A stretch of DNA of 34,609 nt from Palsa-739 sp035532535. GTDB taxonomy: Bacteria > Actinomycetota > Thermoleophilia > Gaiellales > Gaiellaceae. Where the stretch lies: positions 1-34,609 of the forward strand of contig DATKQT010000033.1 in the NCBI GenBank assembly GCA_035532535.1, read 5' to 3'. Shown in pieces: positions 1 to 7,548 of the stretch. Made by a program: the position numbers and the translations under genes. The notes under the pieces were generated by a model that made no database searches, had not been told where the DNA came from, and saw nothing but the letters and a program-made list of their open reading frames with translations. Position 1 is the first letter of the stretch. Each line of letters begins with the position of its first letter.

Positions 1-243
1 TCGAACGCCAACCTGGCCAAGGAAGCCCCTGGCGTCTCGCCGAAGGTGAACGTCAAGGTTCTCGGCAGCGGCGCGGCGTACTGCCTGTCCGATGATGAGG
101 CTGTCGGTCATGGCGCCTATTACGTCGGCGGCGACAGCACCCAGGTCACGCAGAGCTCCCCGGCCGCGGCAATCGCGACCGTCACCAAGGTCAACGGCAC
201 GTCCGCCACGGGCGGCGCCGACGCCTGCAACGCCCTGTCGTAG
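1..243 (+). CDS. C-terminal fragment, possible pilin-like protein (5' end outside window)
   Basis: The frame is open from the first base and ends at TAG 241-243, giving about 80 C-terminal residues of a gene that begins upstream. The fragment is rich in Gly, Ala, Ser and Thr, has two cysteines (in AYCLS and DACNALS) and alternates short polar and hydrophobic stretches. This resembles the secreted C-terminal beta region of type IV pilin or pseudopilin-like proteins, where a Cys pair often forms a disulphide. The diagnostic N-terminal prepilin helix is not in the window, so the family call is tentative. A strong hairpin follows 47 bases later, consistent with this being the last gene of its transcript. 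It could instead be another small secreted protein. Confidence 0.5.
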   Translation, partial: SNANLAKEAPGVSPKVNVKVLGSGAAYCLSDDEAVGHGAYYVGGDSTQVTQSSPAAAIATVTKVNGTSATGGADACNALS

Positions 244-290
244 TTCTTCCGCGTCGAGTCATTCGCCTTCCCTGACGGGGATGGATGGCA

Positions 291-320
291 AAGGTAGGCC
301 ACCGAAAGGTGGCCTACCTT
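291..320 (+). terminator. Hairpin terminator after the pilin-like gene
   Basis: A perfect 13-bp inverted repeat (291-303 with 308-320) encloses a GAAA tetraloop at 304-307. It lies between the end of the partial gene and the 3' end of the minus-strand tRNA-Glu. The downstream bases (CGTTCTGTCT) are only moderately T-rich, so it is an actinobacterial-type terminator without a clean U tract. Because the stem is symmetrical it could stop transcripts from both sides, including the tRNA. Confidence 0.8.
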
Positions 321-439
321 CGTTCTGTCTCCCCGTGCAAGATCGCCCCACCAGCTCTTGGCACCGAGCCACCCGCTTGCCAAACCCTCAGCTACGAGAT
401 CCTGTGGCGGGCGCTCTGTGATTCCGCCGGTAGAGCTAA

Positions 440-512
440 AGGCGCATACGGGATTCGAACCCGTGCCGCCGCCGTGAGAGGGCGGTGTCCTAGGCCACTA
501 GACGAATGCGCC
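440..512 (-). tRNA. tRNA-Glu (anticodon CTC)
   Basis: Read on the minus strand, the 7-bp acceptor stem (GGCGCAT with ATGCGCC) is perfect. The anticodon stem CCGCC/GGCGG holds loop CTCTCAC with anticodon CTC, and the T arm has loop TTCGAAT with a perfect 5-bp stem. The D arm GTCTAGTGGCCTAGGAC is typical of tRNA-Glu. Position 73 would be T (complement of base 440), and CCA is not encoded. It decodes GAG, the glutamate codon favoured in this GC-rich genome. Confidence 0.96.
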
Positions 513-526
513 CCGAACCGGCGGTT

Positions 527-532
527 AGTGTA
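527..532 (-). promoter_or_regulatory. -10 element of the tRNA-Glu gene
   Basis: TACACT on the minus strand lies 14 nt before the mature 5' end of tRNA-Glu. The same hexamer stands 13 nt before tRNA-Gln (4954-4959), which supports both. No TTGACA-like -35 is visible at 16-18 bp. Confidence 0.55.
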
Positions 533-557
533 GCGGCGTCCTGGGCACAGGGAATGC

Positions 558-758
558 ATGTTCGAGCGGCGGAAGAAGCGTGATGAGCAGCAAGGTGCGG
601 CGACGGAGCAGCCCGCGCTCGATTCGCGCCTCGATGTGTCGAGCATCGGCTACCGCTTCGCCCGGCCCGCGGACATCGTCGAGGCCGAGGGAACGGCAGT
701 AGCCGATCCCGGCGGTTCGCCCGAAGACCCGCTCGACGCGCAGCGCCCCGTGTTCTAG
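558..758 (+). CDS. Small hypothetical protein (66 aa)
   Basis: This is a 66-residue hydrophilic ORF with a basic start (MFERRKKRDEQQ) and an acidic, proline-containing C-terminus. It has no membrane segment or recognisable domain. A short purine stretch (AGGGA, 549-553) precedes ATG 558. The gene converges on the membrane protein to its right, and the two stop codons share the palindromic bases CTAG (755-758). Its placement, filling the gap between tRNA-Glu and the next gene, and GC-rich codon use are compatible with a real gene, but no homologue is recognised. It could be a chance ORF in GC-rich DNA. Confidence 0.45.
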   Translation: MFERRKKRDEQQGAATEQPALDSRLDVSSIGYRFARPADIVEAEGTAVADPGGSPEDPLDAQRPVF

Positions 759-1255
759 CTGCGCCGCGCGAGCCTGACCGCGAGCCCGACGACTGCGACC
801 GCGCCGGCCGCGCCGAGGACGGTCCACGCGAGCCCACTTCCCGCCGGCGCCGCCGCGAGTGCGATGACGAGCGCAGCAAGCGCGAGCGAGCCGAACGCGA
901 GCGCACCGAGCGCGACCGTTCGCGCGCGCCGCACGGCGCGCTCCGCGGAGATGCGCAGGCGCTCGTCGACCGACCACGCCGCAAGCTCGCCGCACAGGAG
1001 CAGCCCCACGGCGACGAGCGGCGCCGCGCCGTCCACGCCCGAGCCGCGGACGACGAGCTCGACGCCGTAGGCAACACCGAGACACGCGAGCGGCCACGGC
1101 ACGAGGTCCGCATTCGCGCGTACGAGCACGACGACGAGCAACAGGCCGCCGGCGCTCCCGAGCGCGGCCGTCGCCGGCAATGCCCTGCCCGATCGCGCCA
1201 GCGTGTAGGCGAGCACGCCTCCGTAGGCGCACGCGGACAGCATGGCGAGCGTCAC
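755..1255 (-). CDS. Multi-pass membrane protein at end of MoxR/DUF58 operon
   Basis: This 166-residue, very hydrophobic protein has about five predicted membrane segments. They occur in two blocks separated by a basic stretch around residues 100-115 (DERLRISAERAVRRAR). The GTG start at 1255 overlaps the TGA of the upstream DUF58 gene by 4 nt, so it is translationally coupled and the last gene of the operon. The frame stays open further upstream, but that part only shadows the DUF58 gene. No family is recognised; MoxR/DUF58 clusters often end with extra membrane proteins of this kind. A role at the membrane with the DUF58/MoxR pair is inferred from context only. Confidence 0.8.
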   Translation of the reverse strand: MTLAMLSACAYGGVLAYTLARSGRALPATAALGSAGGLLLVVVLVRANADLVPWPLACLGVAYGVELVVRGSGVDGAAPLVAVGLLLCGELAAWSVDERLRISAERAVRRARTVALGALAFGSLALAALVIALAAAPAGSGLAWTVLGAAGAVAVVGLAVRLARRS

Positions 1256-2520
1256 GCGCGTGCGGGCTTGGCGTATCGCCTGAATGCCGACACCTCCTCC
1301 AGCGGGACGTTGAGGGGGACGCCGTCGACCCACTCGACGATGGGCACGCCGGCCTGTTGATAGCGCGCACGCAGCGCTTCGCGCGACAGCCGCCAGAGCC
1401 GGTACGACAGTCGTTCGAGCTCGCCGCCGCCTGCGTCGACGAACGGCACCGGCGAGACTTCGACGACGACCAGGTCGAAGCCGCGTGCGCGGAGGTCGAG
1501 CAGCGCCGGCCCGGTGCGCGGATCGAGCATCGGCGTCAGCGCGAGCACGAGAGCCTTCGGCGGCAGCGAGCGCGGCGGCAGGACTGCGACGTCGCGCGCG
1601 GCGAAGCTGAGCACGATGTCCATCTGCAAGAGCGAGTCGACGATCCGATACAGCTGCCGCGTGCCGGACTCGGGCTCGAGCCACGAGAGGTAGCCGCCGA
1701 AGCTGACGAGCCCGACGCGGTCCTTGCGCTGGAGGTAGCGGTGCGCGAGCGACGTGGCCGCGCGAACGGTCAGGTCGAGCGTCCCGCGACCGCCGGACTG
1801 CGCATCGGTGAACGTGTCGAGGAAGAGGACGACGTCGGTGTTGCGCTCCGGATGCTGCTCGTTCACCCACAGCTCGCCGCGTCTCGCGGTCGCGCGCCAG
1901 TTGATACGCCGCGGCCGATCGCCGGGGCTCCATGCGCGAATGTCCGCGAACTCGATCCCGTCGCCCTTCGTCCGTGAGACCTGATTGCCGACGAAGACCT
2001 GCGTCTCGAGCGGAGCGAGGAACGCGTGCACCGTCTCGACGCGCGGATAGACGCGCAGCGCTGCGCGACCGCCGAGTCGCATCTCCCAGGAATAGAAGCC
2101 GAGGCGGTCGTGTGCGCGCAGGAGGGGAGGGCCGAGGACGAATGCGCCCCAGCGATCGCAGCGCACCGGAAGCTCGAGCGTCCGCTCCTCGCCGGCCGCG
2201 AGTGCGATTGCCTGCGGGTTGCAGCCCGCCGTCGAGAGCCCGGGCGGGAGGTCGAGGAATACATCCACGCACTCCGCTTCTTCCGCCGTGAGCGAGAGCG
2301 TCGCGTCGACCGTCTCGGTCTCCAGCGCGCGCTCACGGTCGAGCTCGAGGGCGACCTGGAGACGCGGCGCGCGGGAAAGGGCGGGGGCGACCACTGCGGC
2401 GAGCGCGAACGGCGCGGCGAGCGCAACGAGCTCGACGCGTCCGAGGACGAGTCCCGCCAGCAGCCCGGCCGCGGCGAGCGCGACATAGGCGGCCAGGCGC
2501 GGCGAGACGTGCTGCGTCAC
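1252..2520 (-). CDS. DUF58 domain protein, partner of MoxR
   Basis: The product has 422 residues. Two hydrophobic helices occupy roughly residues 5-45, followed by a beta-rich extracytoplasmic-type region. The DUF58 signature follows: WSPGDRPRRINWRATARR, then a VWA-like alpha/beta domain with VVLFLDTF and a C-terminal strand/helix portion. DUF58 proteins form conserved pairs with MoxR AAA+ ATPases and are thought to act in assembly or activation of membrane-associated complexes; the exact substrate is unknown. The GTG start at 2520 overlaps the moxR stop (GTGA). Its own TGA overlaps the start of the downstream membrane gene, so translation of the three is coupled. No transglutaminase gene, a frequent companion, is visible. 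Confidence 0.9.
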   Translation of the reverse strand: MTQHVSPRLAAYVALAAAGLLAGLVLGRVELVALAAPFALAAVVAPALSRAPRLQVALELDRERALETETVDATLSLTAEEAECVDVFLDLPPGLSTAGCNPQAIALAAGEERTLELPVRCDRWGAFVLGPPLLRAHDRLGFYSWEMRLGGRAALRVYPRVETVHAFLAPLETQVFVGNQVSRTKGDGIEFADIRAWSPGDRPRRINWRATARRGELWVNEQHPERNTDVVLFLDTFTDAQSGGRGTLDLTVRAATSLAHRYLQRKDRVGLVSFGGYLSWLEPESGTRQLYRIVDSLLQMDIVLSFAARDVAVLPPRSLPPKALVLALTPMLDPRTGPALLDLRARGFDLVVVEVSPVPFVDAGGGELERLSYRLWRLSREALRARYQQAGVPIVEWVDGVPLNVPLEEVSAFRRYAKPARA

Positions 2521-3485
2521 GTGGTCGTGCGGACGTCCTCGGCCGGCGGCGTCGGCACCGACTCGAGCGCGTCGGCGACGACGTCCTCGCCGCGGATGCG
2601 CTGCACCCACAGCTCGGGACGGAGCGTCAGCCGGTGCGCGAGTGCAGGGACTGCGATCGCCTTCACGTCCTCGGGCACGACGAAGTCGCGGCCCGCGAGC
2701 GCCGCCTTCGCTCGCGAGAGCTTCAGCAGCGCCAGGCTGCCGCGCGGGCTGGCGCCGACTGCGAGTTGTCGTGACGCGCGCGTGGCCGCGACGAGGTCGA
2801 CGATGTAGCCCTCGATCGCGGCGGAGACGTGCACCTGCTCGAGCGCGCGCTGCATGGCCACGAGCGACGGTGCGTCGACGACCGGCGACAGCGCCACGTC
2901 GTCCTCGCCGCGCGCGAGCCGGCGGTCGAGCATCTCGATCTCGGCATCGCGCGCGGGATAGCCGATGGCCGCGCGGATGAGGAACCGGTCGAGCTGCGCC
3001 TCGGGCAGCGGATACGTCCCCTCGTACTCGATCGGGTTCTGCGTCGCCAGCACGACGAACGGCGACGCGAGCGGCCGGGTCACGCCTTCGCTCGTCACCT
3101 GCCTTTCCTGCATCGCCTCGAGCAGCGCCGCCTGCGTCTTCGGTGGGGCGCGGTTGATTTCGTCGGCGAGGAGGAGGTTGGTGAAGATCGGGCCGGGCAT
3201 GAACTCGAACGCCGCGCGGCGCTGATCGAAGATCGACGATCCGGTGACGTCCGAGGGCATGAGGTCGGGCGTGAACTGGATACGGGAGAAGCCCAGCGAC
3301 GTCGCGCTCGCGAACGAGCGCGCCGCGAGCGTCTTCGCGAGCCCTGGATAATCCTCGAGCAATACGTGGCCGTCGCAGAGGACCGCGAGGAGGATGAGCT
3401 CGAGCGCGGGCCGCTTGCCGACGACGACGCGCTCGACCTCGTCGAGGATGCGCCCGGCGTGGTCGCGGAGATCCGGCAGCTCCAT
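2517..3485 (-). CDS. MoxR-family AAA+ ATPase
   Basis: The product has 322 residues, normal for the family. The Walker A region reads LLEDYPGLAKTL (about residues 48-60), the MoxR variant of the P-loop. Walker B is LLADEINRAPPKTQAALLEAMQER, here cited by its core DEINRAPPKTQ. Sensor-1 is in ATQNPIEYEGTYPLPEAQLDRF, cited by TQNPIEYEGTY, and the C-terminal lid is helical. MoxR ATPases act as chaperone-like motors, usually with DUF58 and VWA partners. ATG 3485 overlaps the upstream gene's TGA by one base (TGATG), and the 3' end overlaps the DUF58 start. The family is certain; the client protein is unknown. Confidence 0.94.
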   Translation of the reverse strand: MELPDLRDHAGRILDEVERVVVGKRPALELILLAVLCDGHVLLEDYPGLAKTLAARSFASATSLGFSRIQFTPDLMPSDVTGSSIFDQRRAAFEFMPGPIFTNLLLADEINRAPPKTQAALLEAMQERQVTSEGVTRPLASPFVVLATQNPIEYEGTYPLPEAQLDRFLIRAAIGYPARDAEIEMLDRRLARGEDDVALSPVVDAPSLVAMQRALEQVHVSAAIEGYIVDLVAATRASRQLAVGASPRGSLALLKLSRAKAALAGRDFVVPEDVKAIAVPALAHRLTLRPELWVQRIRGEDVVADALESVPTPPAEDVRTTT

Positions 3486-3991
3486 CAGAGGCGCTCGATC
3501 GCGTCGACGAGGGCGGCGATCCGGCGAAGCGGAAGACCATGAGCGGTGCGATCGTCGGGCGCCGGCAGGTCGGGGCGGAGGTACTCCCACGCCTCCTCGC
3601 CGAGGAGGTCGTGCGCGTGCGCGAGGTCGACGTCGTGCCGGTCGGAGAGGCGCACGCCCGCGACTTCGCGGAGCTGCGGCAGGACGCGCGCGTGCAACTC
3701 CCCGGCGTTTGCGCTGCTCAGCGTGAGGTCGCGCTCCGTCCGGATGAGCTCGGCCGGACGGACCTGGGTCGTCCGGCGCTGTGCGAGCGCACGCTCGAGC
3801 TCGGACGTCGCCCGTTCCCATTCCTCTTCGGTCCGCGCCATCCGCGTGAGCATGACGAGCGCGATCGCGGTCAGCGCCAGCACGTAGGCGGCGAGGATCT
3901 CACGGACCGACAGCGGGCGCAGCCCGAGTGCGACCGCGAGGCCGGTGGTGACGACGACGAGTGTCCCGACCGGAACGCGCGGCCGTCTCAC
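3485..3991 (-). CDS. Small membrane protein between DUF4129 and MoxR genes
   Basis: The product has 168 residues. Two adjacent hydrophobic helices lie at about residues 8-50. After them comes a cytoplasmic-type region with a coiled-coil-like stretch (MARTEEEWERATSELERALA), then a C-terminal half of mixed helices. GTG 3991 overlaps the DUF4129 gene's TGA by 4 nt, and its own stop overlaps the moxR ATG. Position and membrane topology fit the poorly conserved extra membrane subunit often found in DUF4129-MoxR-DUF58 operons. No named domain is recognised. Confidence 0.82.
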   Translation of the reverse strand: MRRPRVPVGTLVVVTTGLAVALGLRPLSVREILAAYVLALTAIALVMLTRMARTEEEWERATSELERALAQRRTTQVRPAELIRTERDLTLSSANAGELHARVLPQLREVAGVRLSDRHDVDLAHAHDLLGEEAWEYLRPDLPAPDDRTAHGLPLRRIAALVDAIERL

Positions 3992-4845
3992 GCCGCCACC
4001 TCGACCGGCTGCCGGAGCTCGTCGCGGAGGGCGACGAGCGCGTCGATGGCCTCGTCGCGCATCGACGCGTCCGGTTCGTGGTGGCTGAACTTCGCCCACT
4101 CGAAGAGATCGGTCAGGCGCGTGACCGCGCCTGCGCTCGCGTCGAGGTCATGCAGGGCGCGCGCGAGATACTCGAGCGGGGCTTCGGCCGGCCGGCGCGG
4201 GATTCCTGCCGCCGCAAGCGTTCGCTCCATGCGCGCATACGCGGCGATGATCGCGCGCCGGAGGTCCGGCTCCGAGCGGAGGTCGTCGAGGGACTCGTCG
4301 AGGGCGAGCGCAACCTCGTCCTGCGAGCGGCGCCACAGCGGCTTCATCGGCTTGGCGTTCCGGCCCGCGAACGCCGCGACTCCGGCGGCAGCGAGGAGCG
4401 CAGCGACGATCGCCACCTCGTCCCAGCGCAGCCGCGCTCCCCGGAGGACGGTGGGGTTGGGCTTGCTTGCAGGCTCGCCGTTCCCGGCCGCGCCGGGCTT
4501 GGCGTTCTTGGTCGTCTTGGCCTTCGCCGGCCGGTGAAAGTGCGCGTGAAGAAGGAACCAGCCGAGCAAGAGGCTCGCCGCCAGCGAGAACAGGAGTTGC
4601 ACGAGGTTGTACTTCGGCCTGTTCTGCGCGGCCTTATCCGGCTTCGCGTCGAGCAGGCTCCAAACAACGACGGCGACGATCGCGAGCACGAAGAGCGCGA
4701 CCGTCGTGAACACGTAATCGAAGAAATGCGACGTCGGCCCGGTGCCGTGCGACCCGGTCAGCGGCCGCCCGTGGCTCGCGAGAGCGGCGACTGCAAGGAG
4801 GCCCGCGACGGCCAAGACGAGCGGTATCAGGCGGCGCGTGCGCAC
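3988..4845 (-). CDS. DUF4129 domain membrane protein
   Basis: The product has 285 residues. There is an N-terminal hydrophobic segment (about 8-25), a second pair of helices (about 45-70 and 90-110), a low-complexity Lys/Pro/Ala linker, one more helix (about 155-175) and a cytoplasmic tail. The tail carries the DUF4129 pattern: AYARMERTLAAAGIPRRP, APLEYLARAL, then LTDLFEWAKFSHH. This domain is typical of the first gene in MoxR/DUF58 operons of actinobacteria. GTG 4845 is the only start compatible with the tRNA-Gln gene just upstream. The operon is probably transcribed from a promoter near or beyond the tRNA, possibly with it. Confidence 0.85.
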   Translation of the reverse strand: MRTRRLIPLVLAVAGLLAVAALASHGRPLTGSHGTGPTSHFFDYVFTTVALFVLAIVAVVVWSLLDAKPDKAAQNRPKYNLVQLLFSLAASLLLGWFLLHAHFHRPAKAKTTKNAKPGAAGNGEPASKPNPTVLRGARLRWDEVAIVAALLAAAGVAAFAGRNAKPMKPLWRRSQDEVALALDESLDDLRSEPDLRRAIIAAYARMERTLAAAGIPRRPAEAPLEYLARALHDLDASAGAVTRLTDLFEWAKFSHHEPDASMRDEAIDALVALRDELRQPVEVAA

Positions 4846-4869
4846 CGGCGCAGTCTCGCAGGGAAGAGG

Positions 4870-4940
4870 CTGCGGGACAGGGATTCGAACCCCAACTTCC
4901 GGTTCCAGAGACCGGCGTCCTACCGTTAGACGATCCCGCA
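4870..4940 (-). tRNA. tRNA-Gln (anticodon CTG)
   Basis: On the minus strand the acceptor stem is TGCGGGA/TCCCGCA, with the T1-A72 pair and G73 discriminator expected for tRNA-Gln. The anticodon stem CCGGT/ACCGG holds loop CTCTGGA with anticodon CTG. The T loop is TTCGAAT, and its stem has two wobble pairs at the outer end. The D arm GTCTAACGGTAGGAC is normal. CCA is not encoded. The DUF4129 start lies 24 nt downstream. Confidence 0.95.
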
Positions 4941-4953
4941 ACGGGTCGCCCGC

Positions 4954-4959
4954 AGTGTA
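4954..4959 (-). promoter_or_regulatory. -10 element of the tRNA-Gln gene
   Basis: TACACT on the minus strand sits 13 nt before the tRNA-Gln 5' end and is identical to the hexamer before tRNA-Glu. No consensus -35 is evident; the region 17 bp upstream overlaps the stop of the HD-domain gene. Confidence 0.55.
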
Positions 4960-4978
4960 GCGAGGCTGTACCGCCGGC

Positions 4979-5857
4979 TCAGACGTCGAGCCGGTACACC
5001 GGGACGAGGCGCCGCTCGGTCTCCGTGTCGATGTGCGCGACCACCTCGACGTACGGCTCGAGACCGGATCCGCGCAGCTTCGCACGCAACAGCCCGTCCA
5101 CCTGGAAGAGGCCGGACGAGTTGTTCATCAAGATCTCGATGAGGATCGGCCGCTCCTCGCCGTCGGTGATCGTGACGTCCTCGATCGCGGCCGCCGAGAG
5201 CGAGTGCATCGACACGCGGCCGCGCTCGAAGCCGATGCGCGAACGCCCCTTCGCCATGTCGAGCGCGTCGGCGACCCGGACGATCCCGGCGTCGGTCGTG
5301 AGCGGCTCGCCGTCGGCGCGGTGGCTGATGATCGCCTGCAGCACCTCGGAGACGACGACCGTCCGTTCCGGCTCGTCGTAAATGCCGGTGAGCAGCTCGC
5401 GCATCTTCGGCTCGGAGAGGAACAGGCTGAAGTCCTCGTGGCCGTGGCGGTGGATCGACATGCCGATGCAGTGCATGAGCGCCGCGAGGGTGACGACGAC
5501 CTCGGCGTCGTCGTTCGTCATCCCGTAGTCGCGCACCATCGCCGATTCGACGCCGTGCTTCGTGAGCTGCCGTAGGAGCTTGAGCGCGATGTTGGCCACG
5601 ATCTGTATGTGCACCCAGGAATGGTCGTTGATCTCCATGCGCGCGACCGCGTTCACATTGGAGACGTGCCACCAGCCCTTGATCTGCTTGTCGGCGTTCA
5701 CACGCTCGATGACCGTGCGCAGCTTGCGGTTGCCGCGCACCGGCACGTTGATGCGGATGCGCTCGATCGCCTCGGCAGGCGTGAGTCTCGCTTCGCGTTC
5801 CGCTTCTTCCGGAACGGGCTGGTCGATCCGGTCGGCTGTCTCCTCGTCGAGCGCCAT
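4979..5857 (-). CDS. HD-domain phosphohydrolase-like protein with altered HD motif
   Basis: The product has 292 residues and is soluble. After a basic N-terminal region comes an HD-superfamily helical core: His79 and His83 (NDHSWVHIQ), then LAALMHCIGMSIHRHGHE at about 124-141, then ISHRADGEPLTTD and a VRVADALDMAKGRSR helix that normally holds the last metal-binding Asp. The C-terminal third is an alpha/beta extension. HD proteins usually hydrolyse nucleotide or phosphate esters with bound metals. Here the HD doublet reads His129-Cys130 (codons CAC TGC), so metal binding may differ or be lost. ATG 5857 lies 10 nt after the upstream membrane gene's stop. The substrate is unknown. Confidence 0.82.
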   Translation of the reverse strand: MALDEETADRIDQPVPEEAEREARLTPAEAIERIRINVPVRGNRKLRTVIERVNADKQIKGWWHVSNVNAVARMEINDHSWVHIQIVANIALKLLRQLTKHGVESAMVRDYGMTNDDAEVVVTLAALMHCIGMSIHRHGHEDFSLFLSEPKMRELLTGIYDEPERTVVVSEVLQAIISHRADGEPLTTDAGIVRVADALDMAKGRSRIGFERGRVSMHSLSAAAIEDVTITDGEERPILIEILMNNSSGLFQVDGLLRAKLRGSGLEPYVEVVAHIDTETERRLVPVYRLDV

Positions 5858-5867
5858 GGGCCGGAGT

Positions 5868-6587
5868 CTATTCGGGCCCTTCCTTGCGCTCCTCGTCCCA
5901 GATCGACGGCCAGGGTTTCGTGACCTGCTCGGGCAGGATCGGCGCCGCAGGCTGGGTGAGCCGGTAGTAGAGGACGGTGAGGACGTGCGCCTCATACGGG
6001 ACGGTTATCGCTCCCGCGAGCGTTCCGCCGATCCAGGCCCCGAGGAAGCCCGGGAGGACGTTGAACACCGAGCCGACCAGGACCGTGATGACGTTCGCGA
6101 TCACGACGAGCGCGAGGACGCGCCCAGTCTGCCCGCGCACGAGCTCGGATGAGCGGCGGAACGCATCCCGCGTTCCGCGGCCCTCGATCATCACCAACGG
6201 CACGATGAGTGACCAGCGCGCGACCGCGATGAGGCCGGGGACGATCAGGAGGATGAAGCCGATGACGACACCGACGCCGTACCGCAGCGATGCGACGACG
6301 AGCGTGCCCAGCCGCCCGCGCGTGCGGTCGTAGTACACGTTCACGGCTGCAGGGTCGCGGCCTTCGTGCAGGTCGCGGACGATCTCGACGAGCGCGCCCT
6401 GGACGAGCAGAGTCCCGACGAGACTCAAGAGGAGCGAGATGAACAGTGCGATGGCCGTTCCACTCCGGGCCGCCAGCGCCTGCGCGAGCGCGACGACGGC
6501 GAAGATCAGGCCGGCGACGACCACCGACCGGCGGAACAGCCGCCGGTAGACGGCGAAGGCCTCGCCGAGGACGTCGAAGATCTGCAC
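5868..6587 (-). CDS. Multi-pass membrane protein, paralog B
   Basis: The product has 239 residues and about six membrane segments, in the pattern of bacterial glycerophosphodiester phosphodiesterase membrane-domain / DUF975-like proteins. Key stretches are VQGALVEIVRDLHEGRD, a helix ending IVPGLIAVARW, a loop with AFRRSSELVRG, and a C-terminal VLYYRLTQP. It is clearly homologous, segment by segment, to the protein encoded just upstream (6664-7527), which indicates an old tandem duplication. The GTG start at 6587 lies 19 nt after a short relic of an ABC transporter tail. The adjacent HD gene suggests co-expression. Function is unknown; transport or membrane scaffolding are guesses. Confidence 0.86.
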   Translation of the reverse strand: MQIFDVLGEAFAVYRRLFRRSVVVAGLIFAVVALAQALAARSGTAIALFISLLLSLVGTLLVQGALVEIVRDLHEGRDPAAVNVYYDRTRGRLGTLVVASLRYGVGVVIGFILLIVPGLIAVARWSLIVPLVMIEGRGTRDAFRRSSELVRGQTGRVLALVVIANVITVLVGSVFNVLPGFLGAWIGGTLAGAITVPYEAHVLTVLYYRLTQPAAPILPEQVTKPWPSIWDEERKEGPE

Positions 6588-6606
6588 GTGCGCGGGAATC
6601 TATTCG

Positions 6607-6648
6607 TCAGCCGACGTCGGCCGGTGCAAGGAGCTGCTCGTGCGTCCC
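6607..6648 (-). pseudogene. Relic of an ABC transporter C-terminus (14 codons)
   Basis: The minus strand reads GTHEQLLAPADVG and a TGA stop. The intact ABC gene at 7549-9354 ends GTHEQLLA, about 14 residues, then ADVA and stop. About 19 of 21 bases match over the GTHEQLL codons, and both have the Ala-Asp-Val end. The relic stands 19 nt before paralog B, just as the ABC stop stands 21 nt before paralog A. The simplest reading is the left edge of a tandem duplication of [ABC tail + membrane gene], since shortened by deletion. It is too short for statistical proof. Confidence 0.5.
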
Positions 6649-6663
6649 GCCGCGTGACGAGCG

Positions 6664-7527
6664 CTACTCGCCCCAGCGGGCCTCGTGTTCGTCGAACTTC
6701 TTCTCGTACTCGGCCCACACCGGGTTGGCGCCGGCCGGCGTCGCGATGGCCTGCTCCTCCCACACCGACTTGAAGCGCTGTCCCGGTTCGAGCACGACCG
6801 GGCGGTCGGGCTGGACGAGCGCGTAGTACATGGCGGTGAGCGCATGCGCCGCATACGGCGCGGCCAGCATCGACGCGAGCGTCGACGCGACCCACCAGCC
6901 GATGAGCCCGGCGCGTGCCGCAACCATCGCGAACGGGATCGTGACGACGGACGTGAGCACGCCGGCGACGAAGATCACCTTGAAGACGTTCCAGCCGTTG
7001 CCGGTCAGGATCTGCTTCGACCGGCGAATGGCGTCATCGGTCTTGCAGTCCTCGAGCATCGCAACCGGGACCGCCACGGCCCACCGCGTCAGGGCGAGGA
7101 GACCAGGGACGACGAAGAGCAGCAATCCGAGACCGACGCCGATCGACTGGATGAGCGCCACTCCGACGAGCCTGCCGAGCTTCGTCCCCGCGCGACCAAG
7201 CGCCTCGAGCGCGGACGGGTCGTCGTCCCCGTCCTCGTGGAGGCCGCGGACGACCTCGACGAGAGCGCCTTGCAGCAGCGACGTGCCCATCACCGTGAGC
7301 ACGAGCGTCAGCAGCCCAACGAGCAGTCCGCCGCGGCTGCGGAAGACGATCTGGAGGAAATGGAGCGAGCCGAAGATGAGGCCGCTCATGAGCAGCGACC
7401 GCGTCCAGAGCCGCGTGTAGAGCCGCCACGCCTCCCGGAGGACGGCGCGTGCAGTGAAGGTCGTGCGCGATGTCGTCACGGCGTGCTGGAAGGCGAGGCC
7501 GCTCATGCCGACAACTATCGGCAACAT
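6664..7527 (-). CDS. Multi-pass membrane protein, paralog A
   Basis: The product has 287 residues and about six membrane segments. Landmarks shared with paralog B are LLQGALVEVVRGLHED, FVVPGLLALTRWA, AIRRSKQILTGNGW and AMYYALVQP. It is longer at both ends: an N-terminal lead of about 30 residues and an acidic C-terminal tail ending KKFDEHEARWGE. ATG 7527 is preceded by a GGAG-type site 4 nt away and lies 21 nt after the ABC gene stop; ATG 7506 is an alternative start. Its position directly behind an ABC exporter suggests a related export or membrane-homeostasis role, but that is inference from proximity. Confidence 0.86.
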   Translation of the reverse strand: MLPIVVGMSGLAFQHAVTTSRTTFTARAVLREAWRLYTRLWTRSLLMSGLIFGSLHFLQIVFRSRGGLLVGLLTLVLTVMGTSLLQGALVEVVRGLHEDGDDDPSALEALGRAGTKLGRLVGVALIQSIGVGLGLLLFVVPGLLALTRWAVAVPVAMLEDCKTDDAIRRSKQILTGNGWNVFKVIFVAGVLTSVVTIPFAMVAARAGLIGWWVASTLASMLAAPYAAHALTAMYYALVQPDRPVVLEPGQRFKSVWEEQAIATPAGANPVWAEYEKKFDEHEARWGE

Positions 7528-7548
7528 CGGACTCCGACTTGATCTCGA

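Noticed and set aside
1252..3540. A 762-codon minus-strand frame covering DUF58 and reaching into moxR
   Set aside because: Only the part from GTG 2520 encodes DUF58. The upstream extension is Arg-rich nonsense lying over the true moxR frame, typical of GC-rich shadow frames.
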